DNA of 42,651 nucleotides from a virus, in IMG/VR virus record IMGVR_UViG_3300037558_000671, positions 1 through 42,651 of that record. The stretch is one strand, 5' to 3'. Under the pieces are notes generated by a model. The model did not search any database and had not been told where the DNA came from. It worked only from the letters and a program-made list of their open reading frames with translations. Positions 15,191 to 23,222 of the stretch are shown one piece after another. The position numbers and the translations under genes are program-made. Position 1 is the first letter of the stretch; every line of letters starts with the position of its first letter.

Positions 15191-15432
15191 AAGTATGGGA
15201 CTTTATCCGCGACCAACAGTTAAACTACCACCTCGGCAATGCTATTAAGTATATTTGCAGAGCCGGTTACAAAGGTTCTAAAAGAGAGGACCTTCACAAA
15301 GCTATCCACTATCTTGAAAATGAACTCCTACATTCACCAGAGTCTTATGGATCAAGCGGACCAGTTCCGCTGTTCTTACAAGATCCCGAATGGACCGGAC
15401 AAGAGGACGACCCAGAAGTCTTTGATCGATGA
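15151..15432 (+). CDS. DUF3310 protein
   Basis: 93 residues. The N-terminal 55 residues match the DUF3310 pattern: HYTRGTIEVWDFIRDQQLNYHLGNAIKY, I-x-R-A-G-Y-K-G, and a DLHKAIHYLENEL helix. This short helical domain is widespread in phages, often beside nucleotide-metabolism genes; its activity is not established. The acidic tail (QDPEWTGQEDDPE) is variable. It overlaps the genes on both sides. Confidence 0.85.
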   Translation: MAESPTHYTRGTIEVWDFIRDQQLNYHLGNAIKYICRAGYKGSKREDLHKAIHYLENELLHSPESYGSSGPVPLFLQDPEWTGQEDDPEVFDR

Positions 15433-15688
15433 AGAATGGTCTGAGTTCCACGAGGCATATCACTTCGAGGATCCAGAACATCAGCTAAAAGAATTAGCTG
15501 ACCTGGTGTATGTATGTTTTCAATTCGCCGCGTCCCAAGAATGGGACCTAGACGAAGCGATGACCAGAGTTCATAAATCGAATATGTCGAAGCTCGGAGA
15601 AGATGGCAAACCTATCTATCGAGATGACGGCAAAGTCTTGAAAGGACCTAACTACAAACCACCTCAATTATCTGATCTAGTTAAATGA
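15320..15688 (+). CDS. MazG-like nucleoside triphosphate pyrophosphohydrolase
   Basis: All-alpha NTP pyrophosphatase fold. The metal-binding motif is EEWSEFHEAYHFEDPEHQLKELADL, split as E-E-x-x-E and later E-x-x-D: it has the EExxE...ExxD spacing of MazG and PRA-PH enzymes. The C-terminal VHKSNMSKLGEDGKPIYRDDGKV segment is characteristic of the phage subgroup. Likely substrates are dNTPs or NTPs. 122 residues from ATG 15320; ATG 15347 (113 residues) is equally plausible. It sits between DUF3310 and RNR, consistent with nucleotide-pool control. Confidence 0.82.
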   Translation: MNSYIHQSLMDQADQFRCSYKIPNGPDKRTTQKSLIDEEWSEFHEAYHFEDPEHQLKELADLVYVCFQFAASQEWDLDEAMTRVHKSNMSKLGEDGKPIYRDDGKVLKGPNYKPPQLSDLVK

Positions 15689-17067
15689 CCACCGCATCTT
15701 ACATCTCAAGGACTGGCCGTGTTCAGTCCTGGCTTGACGCACCCACCTCCCGCCTACCTGTTAGCTGCACAGTATTTGTAGTACAAGACTCAATGGAGGG
15801 TCCCAATGGAATCGAAGCAAGCTGGAGATTTGCTTCTCATGCTTTACGAAATGGAGCAGGCTGCGCGATCCACTTGTCGGAGCTGCGACCCAAAGGAACG
15901 GAATCAACAAAAGGAAATGACAAGCTCGTTGCAAGCGGACCAGTATCATTCGCCAAAATCTACAGCACCTTAAATGAGATCCTGAGGAGGGGCGGCACCT
16001 ACCGTAATGGCGCGATAGTGTGCCACCTCGATCTCCGGCACAGTGATGCTCTTGAGTTCATTACTGTCTCACGATCAGAGTTGCCTTGGGTCAAACGATG
16101 CATCAACATCACAGATGAGTGGTGGCAGGAATGTACATTCAAAGATCAACTTCTCTTTGCTATTAAGTCTGGAGATGTATGGCTAAACAAAGTTAAGTAC
16201 GACAAATTTGGAGAAAGAATTCGTGGAAATGTATGCCTTGAAGTGTACCTGCCAAGCAGAGGTACCTGTCTCTTGCAACATATCAATTTCGGTGCCTGTG
16301 AATTTGACGACATTCCAAGAGCTTTCTCTGAAGGGATGTCAGAACTGTGCCAACTCCATGGTCGAACTGGCGTTGGCGATTCAGGAGAATATCTCCCAAG
16401 TCGAACAGACAGACAAGTCGGACTGGGAGTACTCGGCCTCGCAAATCTCTTACGGAGGTACGGCGTAAAGTATGAACAGTTTGGTGAAGCACTCCGCTGC
16501 CTAAATAATAGTGAGGTTGTACGCACACCAGCCTATGAACTAGCAGTACAGATCAAGCTAGGTATCAACATTGCAGCACGTGTAGCTGCGTCACACAATA
16601 TGGACAGGGCGTTTGCAATTGCGCCTACTGCATCGTGTAGCTACAGGTCAAAAGATCTTGATGGCTTTACGTCTACCCCTGAGATTGCACCACCTATCAG
16701 CCGTACGGTTGACCGTGATAGCGGCACGTTCGGTGTACAAACATACAATTATGGTGATGTTGAGATTGCATCAGAAGTCGGATGGGATGCCTACCGGGCT
16801 GTCGCAGATGGACTGATGATACTGTTCAACAACACAGGGCTTCTTCATGGATATAGCTTTAACTCTTGGAGTGACGTTGTAACCTACGACAATGAATTCG
16901 TGGAAGAGTGGCTACGGTCCCCGCAAACTAGCCTCTATTACAGTTTACAGGTAATGCCTGATACACAAGATAAGTCTGATGCTTATGCAGCATTAGCCGA
17001 TAGTGATATTGAACAGTATTTAGGGGACATTTTAAATGAAGAACCTCAATGTGATTGTCAAGAATGA
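15685..17067 (+). CDS. nrdA: Ribonucleotide reductase alpha subunit, minimal class I
   Basis: Reduces ribonucleotides to deoxyribonucleotides. 460 residues, far below the usual 700-850, and without an N-terminal ATP cone. Key parts: RLPVSC near the start; N-V-C184-L-E186 carrying the thiyl-radical Cys and adjacent Glu; FGAC; GLGVLGLANLL; IAPTASCS; and a C-terminal CDCQE with the redox-active Cys pair. This matches the small cyanopodovirus RNR group once annotated as class II and later argued to be class I because a beta subunit follows. The stop overlaps the beta gene by ATGA. Confidence 0.9.
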   Translation: MTTASYISRTGRVQSWLDAPTSRLPVSCTVFVVQDSMEGPNGIEASWRFASHALRNGAGCAIHLSELRPKGTESTKGNDKLVASGPVSFAKIYSTLNEILRRGGTYRNGAIVCHLDLRHSDALEFITVSRSELPWVKRCINITDEWWQECTFKDQLLFAIKSGDVWLNKVKYDKFGERIRGNVCLEVYLPSRGTCLLQHINFGACEFDDIPRAFSEGMSELCQLHGRTGVGDSGEYLPSRTDRQVGLGVLGLANLLRRYGVKYEQFGEALRCLNNSEVVRTPAYELAVQIKLGINIAARVAASHNMDRAFAIAPTASCSYRSKDLDGFTSTPEIAPPISRTVDRDSGTFGVQTYNYGDVEIASEVGWDAYRAVADGLMILFNNTGLLHGYSFNSWSDVVTYDNEFVEEWLRSPQTSLYYSLQVMPDTQDKSDAYAALADSDIEQYLGDILNEEPQCDCQE

Positions 17068-17777
17068 ATCCTTACCAGAAACTACTAAACCGAAAACGAA
17101 AATGGACACCAGTACAGACGACTGCTGGTACATGCAAGGAGGGTGCACACGAAACATTACTTCGTGCACTTGCATTGCGACACATGGAACTACCTGTGGG
17201 AGATTTTATCCGTGATGCATTGGTTGCCGACGTACCGGAGTCATCACGAGAACTTCTTGAGTCAAACATCAAAGATGAAGAGAACCACGACCTGGCACTT
17301 AGTTACATTGCCACTGCTTACGGTGTTGATAAAAAGGCTGAAGCTGAGGCGCTACGGCTACGTGATGCTTGGACAGCGCATCCAGATCACACGATCCTCA
17401 AAGCGATGGTTGCCGAGCGTGCAATTTTCTTCGTTCTTCTACCATTGCTCCGCGCTAATGGTGACCCTGGAATGCGTACCGTAAGTGCTGATATCTCCAG
17501 AGATGAACAAATCCATGTTGCGTGTAACTCACTTGTATGTAGAGAACTAGGGCTGGAGATCTCTCCAAGCCTGGACAAGCTACGTAAAGCGACTATCAAT
17601 TGGGTGATGCAACCACTCGGTAGCAACACCGATAAATATTTAGACAAGAAATTTTGGCTGGATTCTAGTGACAACTTGATGTATCAAGGTAAGGCTCCTG
17701 AGCTTTCCTTTACTAAGTCTGCACGTATGCCAGCCTTCTTCGAGCACTCAAATGTTAACCTCCCCCAATACGCTTGA
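17064..17777 (+). CDS. nrdB: Ribonucleotide reductase beta subunit, compact, no Tyr at radical site
   Basis: Ferritin-like radical-generating subunit. 237 residues from the ATGA overlap. Metal-ligand motifs visible: E42 (HMELP), E72-E-N-H75, E118 (AERAIFF), and E148-Q-I-H151 (SRDEQIH), together one E/D and two E-x-x-H sites plus a lone Glu. Four residues after the first His, where class Ia/Ib enzymes carry the radical Tyr, there is Leu79. The enzyme therefore cannot use the classical tyrosyl radical at that site. The short C-terminus (NVNLPQYA) would dock on alpha. Works with NrdA to supply dNTPs. Confidence 0.85.
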   Translation: MNPYQKLLNRKRKWTPVQTTAGTCKEGAHETLLRALALRHMELPVGDFIRDALVADVPESSRELLESNIKDEENHDLALSYIATAYGVDKKAEAEALRLRDAWTAHPDHTILKAMVAERAIFFVLLPLLRANGDPGMRTVSADISRDEQIHVACNSLVCRELGLEISPSLDKLRKATINWVMQPLGSNTDKYLDKKFWLDSSDNLMYQGKAPELSFTKSARMPAFFEHSNVNLPQYA

Positions 17778-17937
17778 GGCAATCTTAGGACCAACCCTTG
17801 AGCAAGTTCTCCATGAATTGGAGGACATTTTTCCGCCCGTTACCCCCACGCCAGATAATAGCTTAAGCCAGATTATGTATAAGTCTGGACAACGCTCTGT
17901 TATTGAGTGGATTAACCAACGTATTTCTAAAGACTAA
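17752..17937 (+). CDS. Small conserved protein before the head genes
   Basis: 61 residues, acidic first half (LGPTLEQVLHELEDIFPPVTPTP) and a helical second half (SLSQIMYKSGQRSVIEWINQR). The C-terminal motif with Y-K-x-G-Q-R-x-V-I-E-W resembles small proteins found near portal genes in T7-like marine phages, but the role is not known. Overlaps nrdB by 26 bases and the next gene by one base. Confidence 0.55.
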   Translation: MLTSPNTLEAILGPTLEQVLHELEDIFPPVTPTPDNSLSQIMYKSGQRSVIEWINQRISKD

Positions 17938-18203
17938 TGTGTATTTTTAGTTCACCGTCACCACCACCAGCACCAAAACCTGCAGCACCACCACCACCGG
18001 CACCATCGCCACCACCGGCACCAAAAGCTTTGCCTCAACCTACTCCTTTGGAAAAAGAAAAAGAACGTCGTCCAAAGGTGCAATACGGACGTAAGAGAGC
18101 AGCCTCTGATAAAGGACGTGCTGCTTCTCGTGGTGCAAATGCTCTACGTATCCCTCTCAACACCCCCACTGAAGGTGGGTCTACTGGAGGATTAAATGTC
18201 TAA
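17937..18203 (+). CDS. Proline-rich gp7.3-like tail assembly protein
   Basis: 88 residues. Residues 6-40 are a run of Pro, Ala, Ser and Lys (PPPAPKPAAPPPPAPSP and more), then charged, then a basic RKRAASDKGRAASRGANAL part and a Gly-rich end (GGSTGGLNV). T7 gp7.3, a tail or host-range assembly protein encoded at the same place before the portal, has a similar R/K/A-rich part and ends GGGINI. The match is short but position supports it. Ends in an overlap with the portal gene. Confidence 0.6.
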   Translation: MCIFSSPSPPPAPKPAAPPPPAPSPPPAPKALPQPTPLEKEKERRPKVQYGRKRAASDKGRAASRGANALRIPLNTPTEGGSTGGLNV

Positions 18204-19746
18204 TGCACGTATGGCTTACGACCGCCTATCAACTGGACGTAATCAATTCTTAAATACGGCTGTTGATTGTGCGGAACTGACGTTGCCATACCTGCTGACT
18301 GAAGATACAAATACGCCTAACTCCAAACGTAAGCTACCTATGCCGTGGTCTTCCGTTGGAGCAAAGGCGGTTGTGACGCTGGCATCAAAACTAATGCTAG
18401 CATTACTGCCTCCCCAAACAACGTTCTTCAAACTGCAAGTCCGCGAAGATAAGCTAGGTGAACTTGACTCGCCCGAACTCCGTAGTGAGTTAGATCTTTC
18501 TTTTTCAAAAATTGAAAGAACTATCATGGACTACATCGCTGCGTCTAACGACCGAGTGGTGGTCCATCAGGCTATCAAACACCTCATTGTCAGTGGCAAC
18601 GCCCTTATCTTTATGGGTAAGGAAGGTCTAAAGAATTTTCCACTTAACCGTTTTGTTATCAATCGAGATGGTAATGGTAATGTCCTTGAGATCGTAACAA
18701 AAGAACTCATCAGTAAAGATCTGATGGAACCAATCATTGGTCGAGATGATCCTATGCGATCAGTCAGTGACGGTATGTCGGCTGATGATGAATGCGAGGT
18801 ATACACTCATTGTCGTCTAGAAAATGGACGCTGGGTGTGGCACCAAGAAGTACATGATAAAATTATCCCTAACAGCCGTAGCACTGCTCCTAAAAATGCA
18901 AGCCCTTGGCTCCCTCTGCGGTTCAACACTGTGGATGGTGAAGACTATGGACGTGGTAGAGTAGAAGAGTTTCTTGGAGACTTCCGTTCTTTAAATTCTT
19001 TAAGCCAAGCACTTATCGAAGGCAGCAGCGCAGCGGCAAAGGTTGTGTTTATGGTATCACCATCTAGCACAACTAAGCCTAGCACTCTTGCTAAAGCAGG
19101 GAATGGTGCTATCATTCAAGGCAGACCTGAAGATGTTAGTGTTGTTCAGGTTGGTAAAACTGCCGACTTTGGCACCGCTGCTAACATGATACAGGCTATC
19201 GAACGCCGTATTGGCGAAGCGTTCTTGCAACTGAACATCCGTCAGTCAGAGCGCACCACTGCTGAAGAGGTGCGACTTACACAACTAGAACTTGAGCAGC
19301 AGCTAGGTGGTTTATTTAGCCTACTGACTGTAGAGTTTTTAGTACCATATCTCGACAGAATCATGCTTGTCCTTCAACGTAACGGACAGCTACCTAAGAT
19401 TCCTAAAGAATATGTACGTCCATCTATTGTTGCCGGTGTTAACGCTCTTGGTCGCGGCCAAGATCGTGAAAGCTTGGCACAGTTTATGGGAACCATAGCT
19501 CAAACGCTTGGTCCAGAGGCATTGTTGTCTTACATCAATCCATCAGAAGTTATCAAACGTCTCGCTGCTGCACAAGGTATTGATACATTAAACCTTATCA
19601 AATCTGAAGAGCAGATGCAGCAAGAAATGGAGCAAGCAAAAACAGATCAGCTAAACCAATCTTTGACTGATCAAGCTGGTCAACTTGCAAACTCCTCTAT
19701 GGCTGAGCAAGCCATGCAATCAAACCCACCTATGACTAATGGCTGA
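18196..19746 (+). CDS. Portal protein (head-tail connector, T7 gp8-like)
   Basis: 516 residues, near T7 gp8 (536). Dodecameric ring at the vertex through which DNA enters. Typical opening (NARMAYDRLSTGRNQFL), ELTLPYLLT and the conserved RTTAEEVRLTQLELEQQLGG helix (about residues 351-370) are present, and the C-terminus is Gln-rich and probably disordered. GGAG seven bases upstream of ATG 18196 supports the start. Followed with an 8-base overlap by the scaffold gene. Confidence 0.95.
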   Translation: MSNARMAYDRLSTGRNQFLNTAVDCAELTLPYLLTEDTNTPNSKRKLPMPWSSVGAKAVVTLASKLMLALLPPQTTFFKLQVREDKLGELDSPELRSELDLSFSKIERTIMDYIAASNDRVVVHQAIKHLIVSGNALIFMGKEGLKNFPLNRFVINRDGNGNVLEIVTKELISKDLMEPIIGRDDPMRSVSDGMSADDECEVYTHCRLENGRWVWHQEVHDKIIPNSRSTAPKNASPWLPLRFNTVDGEDYGRGRVEEFLGDFRSLNSLSQALIEGSSAAAKVVFMVSPSSTTKPSTLAKAGNGAIIQGRPEDVSVVQVGKTADFGTAANMIQAIERRIGEAFLQLNIRQSERTTAEEVRLTQLELEQQLGGLFSLLTVEFLVPYLDRIMLVLQRNGQLPKIPKEYVRPSIVAGVNALGRGQDRESLAQFMGTIAQTLGPEALLSYINPSEVIKRLAAAQGIDTLNLIKSEEQMQQEMEQAKTDQLNQSLTDQAGQLANSSMAEQAMQSNPPMTNG

Positions 19747-20512
19747 AACACTTACATTTGAAAACACTCCCAACACTGAAGTACTGACTGAAGAAGAACA
19801 GGACTCTCTTGCTGTTGGTGAAAAGATGATGGCAGACCAGGATCAACTTCTGGCTGGTAAATATAAAAATGCTGAAGAGCTTGAGAAAGCATACATGGAG
19901 CTGCAGTCTAAGCTGGGATCCGGCGAAGAAGCAGAACCTACTGACGAGCAGGATCAAGAGGAAGAGCAGGAGACTGAGGTGTCTCCTGCACAAACTCTAA
20001 TCACAGAGGCTTCTACACAGTACGCAGAGACCGGTAAGGTATCTGAAGAAATGATGGCGCAGTTTTCTGAGATGGACAGTCAAGATCTAGTCCAAGCTTA
20101 TATGGCTATGCAAGGTGATGCACCACAGATTCAACAGGCTGTAGAGTTGTCTGACAAACAAGTCAACAACATAAAAAACTCTGTTGGAGGTGAAGAAGCT
20201 TACGGCGAAGTAATGGCTTGGGCTGGTCAAAACATGGATCAAGATCAGATTGATGCTTTTGATAACATCATTGCTACTGGTAATGAGCATACAATTCAGA
20301 TGATGGTTGATGGTCTCAAAGCTCAGTACGAATCAAACAATGGTTACGAGGGACGTATGTTGTCTGGTAAAGCATCTGACGGAGGACAAGCTAACGTGTT
20401 CCGTAGTCAAGCTGAGCTTGTCAGCGCTATGAGTGATCCTCGCTATGACTCTGACCCTGCATATCGTATGGATGTGCTGGAAAAACTCGACCGATCTGAC
20501 GTTAATTTTTAA
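19739..20512 (+). CDS. Capsid assembly scaffold protein (T7 gp9-like)
   Basis: 257 residues, very acidic and Gln/Glu-rich, predicted largely helical with an extended acidic stretch (GEEAEPTDEQDQEEEQETEV, about residues 62-81). No catalytic motif. The C-terminal part has a helical region (RMLSGKASDGGQANVFRSQAELVSAM then DPRYDSDPAYRMDVLEKL), the sort of basic/helical end that binds capsid protein in the family. Position between portal and capsid genes is as in T7, except that an accessory island here separates it from the capsid gene. Confidence 0.9.
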   Translation: MAETLTFENTPNTEVLTEEEQDSLAVGEKMMADQDQLLAGKYKNAEELEKAYMELQSKLGSGEEAEPTDEQDQEEEQETEVSPAQTLITEASTQYAETGKVSEEMMAQFSEMDSQDLVQAYMAMQGDAPQIQQAVELSDKQVNNIKNSVGGEEAYGEVMAWAGQNMDQDQIDAFDNIIATGNEHTIQMMVDGLKAQYESNNGYEGRMLSGKASDGGQANVFRSQAELVSAMSDPRYDSDPAYRMDVLEKLDRSDVNF

Positions 20513-20703
20513 TGACAGTCATTAACGAAGACGTCGGTCGTACAAACATCTACGCAATTGAACCTCCTATCACACTTATTGACGTGCACGATTTACACAA
20601 CGAAAACGCTGAAAAACTAAACGGTCGTCTGGCTATGCTAGGCGTCATGGCTGCGCTTGGAGCGTATGCAATCACTGGTCAAATTATCCCCGGAGTCTGG
20701 TAA
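20512..20703 (+). CDS. hli: High-light-inducible protein (Hli)
   Basis: 63 residues. The chlorophyll-binding motif ENAEKLNGRLAMLGVMAAL (E-x-x-N-G-R-x-A-M) and one transmembrane helix ending AYAITGQIIPG are typical of cyanobacterial and phage Hli proteins, which act at thylakoid membranes by binding chlorophyll and dissipating light energy. It begins one base into the scaffold stop (TAATG), so it is translated with the head genes. Host-derived auxiliary metabolic gene. Confidence 0.95.
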   Translation: MTVINEDVGRTNIYAIEPPITLIDVHDLHNENAEKLNGRLAMLGVMAALGAYAITGQIIPGVW

Positions 20704-20837
20704 TGCCACAAGGTAAAGGAACGTATGGTTCAAAGGTTGGTCGTCCCGCAAAGTCGGGTGCTGCTGCTAAAATGAAAAAGAAAGGTGTGCCTGCCGCTGT
20801 GCGTAAGGCCATCGTAAAAAACATGAAGAAGAAGTGA
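20703..20837 (+). CDS. 44-residue Lys-rich basic protein
   Basis: Starts in the TAATG overlap with hli. Sequence is Gly/Lys/Ala-rich (MPQGKGTYGSKVGRPAKSG, then KMKKKGVPAAVRKAIVKNMKKK), with a net charge above +12. Similar small basic proteins (MPQGKGTYGxxxGRP start) are common in marine phages and of unknown function. Likely nucleic-acid or membrane binding. First of three small basic ORFs in a row. Confidence 0.65.
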   Translation: MPQGKGTYGSKVGRPAKSGAAAKMKKKGVPAAVRKAIVKNMKKK

Positions 20838-20838
20838 C

Positions 20839-21096
20839 ATGGCACGTACGAAGGTCCGCAAGAAAAATGTCAGTCTAAAGATTGGCAAACATAAATCTCG
20901 CTCCGGTGGCTTGACAAAGGCTGGCCGTGAGAAGTACAATAGAGAAACAGGATCAAAGCTCAAGGCTCCCCAGCCTGGTGGCGGTCCTCGTAAGCGGTCC
21001 TTCTGCGCCCGCATGTCTGGTAACAAAGGACCAATGAAAGACAGTAAAGGTCGTCCTACACGGAAGGCTCTTGCATTACGTAAATGGAAGTGTTAA
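20839..21096 (+). CDS. Basic DUF6321-like protein
   Basis: 85 residues, strongly basic. The segment SGGLTKAGREKYNRETGSKL, then FCARMSG and GRPTRKALALRKWKC, is the DUF6321 pattern seen in many marine phages. Two conserved cysteines (in FCARM and the terminal Cys). It may bind nucleic acid or package with DNA; function is not established. One base separates it from the preceding gene. Confidence 0.75.
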   Translation: MARTKVRKKNVSLKIGKHKSRSGGLTKAGREKYNRETGSKLKAPQPGGGPRKRSFCARMSGNKGPMKDSKGRPTRKALALRKWKC

Positions 21097-21098
21097 TC

Positions 21099-21251
21099 AT
21101 GCCTGCTAAACGTGGCTTATATGCCAACATTCATGCTAAGAAAAAAAGAATCGCTGCTGGTAGTGGCGAGAAAATGAGAAAGCCTGGGGCCAAAGGAGCA
21201 CCTACGGCTGCGAACTTTAAACGCTCCGCTAAAACTGCAAAGAAGAAATGA
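21099..21251 (+). CDS. 50-residue Lys-rich basic protein
   Basis: Two bases after the preceding stop. MPAKRGLYANIHAKKKRIAA then SGEKMRKPGAKGAP and a terminal KRSAKTAKKK: a pattern (L-Y-A-N-I-H-A-K-x-K-R-I-A-x-G-S-G-E-x-M) that recurs in marine phage small proteins. Very basic, no hydrophobic core, probably extended on nucleic acid. Function unknown. Stop overlaps the next start by ATGA. Confidence 0.7.
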   Translation: MPAKRGLYANIHAKKKRIAAGSGEKMRKPGAKGAPTAANFKRSAKTAKKK

Positions 21252-21382
21252 AACTCTTTATCATTGCCTCACTCTTTTTCGGCTCTGCTGCACACGCGCA
21301 CATTGTCGGACACCATCACGATCACGACGCTGAAGTTATTCAAATCGAACTGATCGAATACAAAGAAGAAATTAATTCCTGA
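21248..21382 (+). CDS. Small exported His-rich peptide
   Basis: 44 residues. Residues 1-16 form a signal peptide (MKLFIIASLFFGSAAHA, with A-H-A for signal peptidase I). The mature part starts with a metal-binding-like cluster GHHHDHD (about 21-27) and continues as one acidic helix. It should be periplasmic and could bind Ni, Zn or Cu. Unlike the cytosolic proteins around it. Unknown function; the gap to the next gene is 17 bases. Confidence 0.6.
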   Translation: MKLFIIASLFFGSAAHAHIVGHHHDHDAEVIQIELIEYKEEINS

Positions 21383-21399
21383 ACATTTATTAACCTCTT

Positions 21400-21747
21400 A
21401 TGAAATCTATTATCGTTGCTGGTCTACTTCTCGGCTGCGCTCATGGCGTCCAAGCTGGAGAGAACTATGTACAAACTGAACTGAACACTGCCATTGGTGG
21501 TGACAGTACAACTGAGATCCATGTGGGTCGTCAGGGTGGTACAGACAAAGCAAGCTGGTTTGTACAAGGTGGTCCTGTAATCACCAGTACAGGTTCATCT
21601 GATTCCACTGACATGTCTGTCAAGATTGGCGGCGGTGTCAGTGATGTACTCACTCACGGCCTGGACTTCTATGGAGAAGTATCAGCAGTTGCCGCAAACG
21701 AAACGAACTGGGCTACCAAGGTTGGTGCCAAGTTTCATTTTCACTAG
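21400..21747 (+). CDS. Exported protein, probably beta-rich
   Basis: 115 residues with a signal sequence (IIVAGLLLGCAHGVQA); cleavage after VQA is possible, and LLGC also resembles a lipobox. The mature part alternates hydrophobic and polar residues with many Gly and Thr (TELNTAIGGDSTTEIHVG, ASWFVQGGPVIT, MSVKIGGGVSD, WATKVGAKFHFH), ending in an aromatic-terminated strand as in outer-membrane barrels. Possibly a small barrel or periplasmic fold in the host envelope. Not recognised; role in late infection or lysis is speculation. Confidence 0.65.
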   Translation: MKSIIVAGLLLGCAHGVQAGENYVQTELNTAIGGDSTTEIHVGRQGGTDKASWFVQGGPVITSTGSSDSTDMSVKIGGGVSDVLTHGLDFYGEVSAVAANETNWATKVGAKFHFH

Positions 21748-21760
21748 CTAAATAGAATAA

Positions 21761-21784
21761 GGGAGGTGCAATTCCTCCCCTAGC
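21761..21784 (+). repeat. Hairpin repeat A, before psbA
   Basis: GGGAGG (21761-21766), loop TGCAATT, CCTCCC (21774-21779), then CTAGC. It matches 23339-23362 at 22 of 24 bases. The stem is intact in both. There is no U-run, so it is not a simple terminator. The pair brackets the psbA-to-peptide segment. Confidence 0.75.
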
Positions 21785-21851
21785 TCTAGCCAGCCAAGGC
21801 TTAAAACTGGTCTTACTTAACTTACTTACCCAACCATGAACTCTTACTTAA

Positions 21852-22928
21852 ATGACCGCTGTACTTTCAAGACCACAAAAACTAAATAACTGGGAAGCCT
21901 TTTGTAACTGGGTTACCTCTACTAACAACCGTCTGTATGTCGGTTGGTTTGGAATCCTAATGATTCCTACGTTGCTTGCTGCAACCACTTGTTTCATTAT
22001 CGCCTTCGTTGGCGCACCACCTGTTGACATTGATGGCATTCGTGAACCAGTTGCTGGATCGCTCCTCTACGGAAATAACATTATATCGGGAGCAGTTGTC
22101 CCGTCTTCAAATGCAATCGGCCTGCACTTCTATCCCATCTGGGAAGCAGCCAGTCTCGATGAATGGCTATACAACGGTGGACCATTCCAGCTTGTTGTCT
22201 TCCACTTCCTTATCGGTATCTACGCTTACATGGGACGCGAATGGGAACTTAGCTACCGGCTAGGTATGCGTCCATGGATCTTTGTTGCTTACTCAGCACC
22301 TGTAGCTGCGGCTAGTGCTGTCTTCTTGGTATACCCCTTTGGACAAGGTTCTTTTTCAGATGCGATGCCTCTTGGCATTTCCGGCACCTTCAACTACATG
22401 CTTGTCTTCCAGGCTGAACACAATATCCTTATGCACCCTTTTCATATGCTTGGTGTTGCCGGCGTATTTGGTGGGTCTTTGTTCAGTGCTATGCATGGTT
22501 CTCTTGTCACAAGTTCCCTTGTTAGGGAGACGACCGAGAATGTATCTCAGAACTATGGGTATAAATTTGGACAGGAAGAAGAGACATATAATATTGTCGC
22601 TGCTCACGGGTACTTTGGACGATTGATCTTTCAATATGCTTCTTTCAATAATTCTCGCAGCCTTCACTTCTTTCTTGCTGCTTGGCCCGTTGTTGGGATT
22701 TGGTTTACCGCTTTGGGTGTTTCCACAATGGCATTCAACCTTAACGGTTTCAACTTCAATCAGTCAATCGTTCATGGCGGACATGTCGTTAATACCTGGG
22801 CTGACATCCTTAATCGGGCTGGCTTAGGTATGGAAGTAATGCATGAGCGTAATGCTCATAACTTCCCACTTGATCTAGCAGCAGCATCTACCACTGAGGT
22901 AGCACTGACTGCTCCATCTATTGGCTAA
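21852..22928 (+). CDS. psbA: Photosystem II reaction-centre protein D1
   Basis: 358 residues, full-length D1 that replaces damaged host D1 in thylakoids so that photosynthesis supports infection. Five transmembrane helices. Key residues present: Tyr161 (YZ), D170, H190, and H331-E332 with D341, shifted by one because of a one-residue deletion in the loop near residue 303-310. Residue 130 is Glu, the high-light-type form of D1. The C-terminal extension after Ala343 is 15 residues. No intron. It follows a 104-bp gap containing hairpin repeat A and lies 3 bases before the next ORF. Confidence 0.98.
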   Translation: MTAVLSRPQKLNNWEAFCNWVTSTNNRLYVGWFGILMIPTLLAATTCFIIAFVGAPPVDIDGIREPVAGSLLYGNNIISGAVVPSSNAIGLHFYPIWEAASLDEWLYNGGPFQLVVFHFLIGIYAYMGREWELSYRLGMRPWIFVAYSAPVAAASAVFLVYPFGQGSFSDAMPLGISGTFNYMLVFQAEHNILMHPFHMLGVAGVFGGSLFSAMHGSLVTSSLVRETTENVSQNYGYKFGQEEETYNIVAAHGYFGRLIFQYASFNNSRSLHFFLAAWPVVGIWFTALGVSTMAFNLNGFNFNQSIVHGGHVVNTWADILNRAGLGMEVMHERNAHNFPLDLAAASTTEVALTAPSIG

Positions 22929-22931
22929 TAA

Positions 22932-23144
22932 ATGATCGAACTTTTCACCTACTACATTATTGGTGGTGCACTTATTATTGGTGCACCTTCTGTATTTCTA
23001 TTCATCGCCTTTATGCCTGCATTGCAGAACACGAAGGGACGGATGGTTGGATACAAGGATCACAAACTATACGGTGACATCTCATCTTATGAGAATACAC
23101 CAACTGATCAGTCTAAGTTCTACTTAGTATTATCAGATAACTAA
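22932..23144 (+). CDS. 70-residue membrane protein downstream of psbA
   Basis: One or two hydrophobic segments (YYIIGGALIIGAPSVFLFIAF, residues 7-27, written here as ranges) followed by a polar, probably cytoplasmic or lumenal tail with many Tyr, Ser and Asp. Size and the G-A-P-S-V-F-L-F segment recall small photosystem II subunits such as PsbM, but the long polar tail does not, so I do not name it. Starts 3 bases after psbA, so it is co-transcribed with it. Confidence 0.6.
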   Translation: MIELFTYYIIGGALIIGAPSVFLFIAFMPALQNTKGRMVGYKDHKLYGDISSYENTPTDQSKFYLVLSDN

Positions 23145-23146
23145 AA

Positions 23147-23218
23147 GTCCGTTCATCCCGCAAGGGACGCATGACATGAGGTGACATGGAACGGGGTCCC
23201 TCAGTTCTCTATTGGAGG
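23147..23218 (+). promoter_or_regulatory. Candidate glutamine-II (Downstream-peptide) riboswitch
   Basis: The outer stem CCGTTC (23149-23154) pairs with GAACGG (23189-23194). Inside it is a CCC-GCAA-GGG hairpin (23157-23166), then GACGCATGACATGAGG and TGACATGG, where CATG repeats can pair. This is the arrangement I recall for the Downstream-peptide motif, now known as the glutamine-II riboswitch, found in cyanobacteria and their phages. A CCTC (23199-23202) after the aptamer can pair with GAGG of the ribosome-binding site GGAGG (23214-23218), which gives a plausible way to control translation. A 33-codon ORF begins 4 bases after GGAGG, as expected for this class. Confidence 0.75.
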
Positions 23219-23222
23219 ATAT

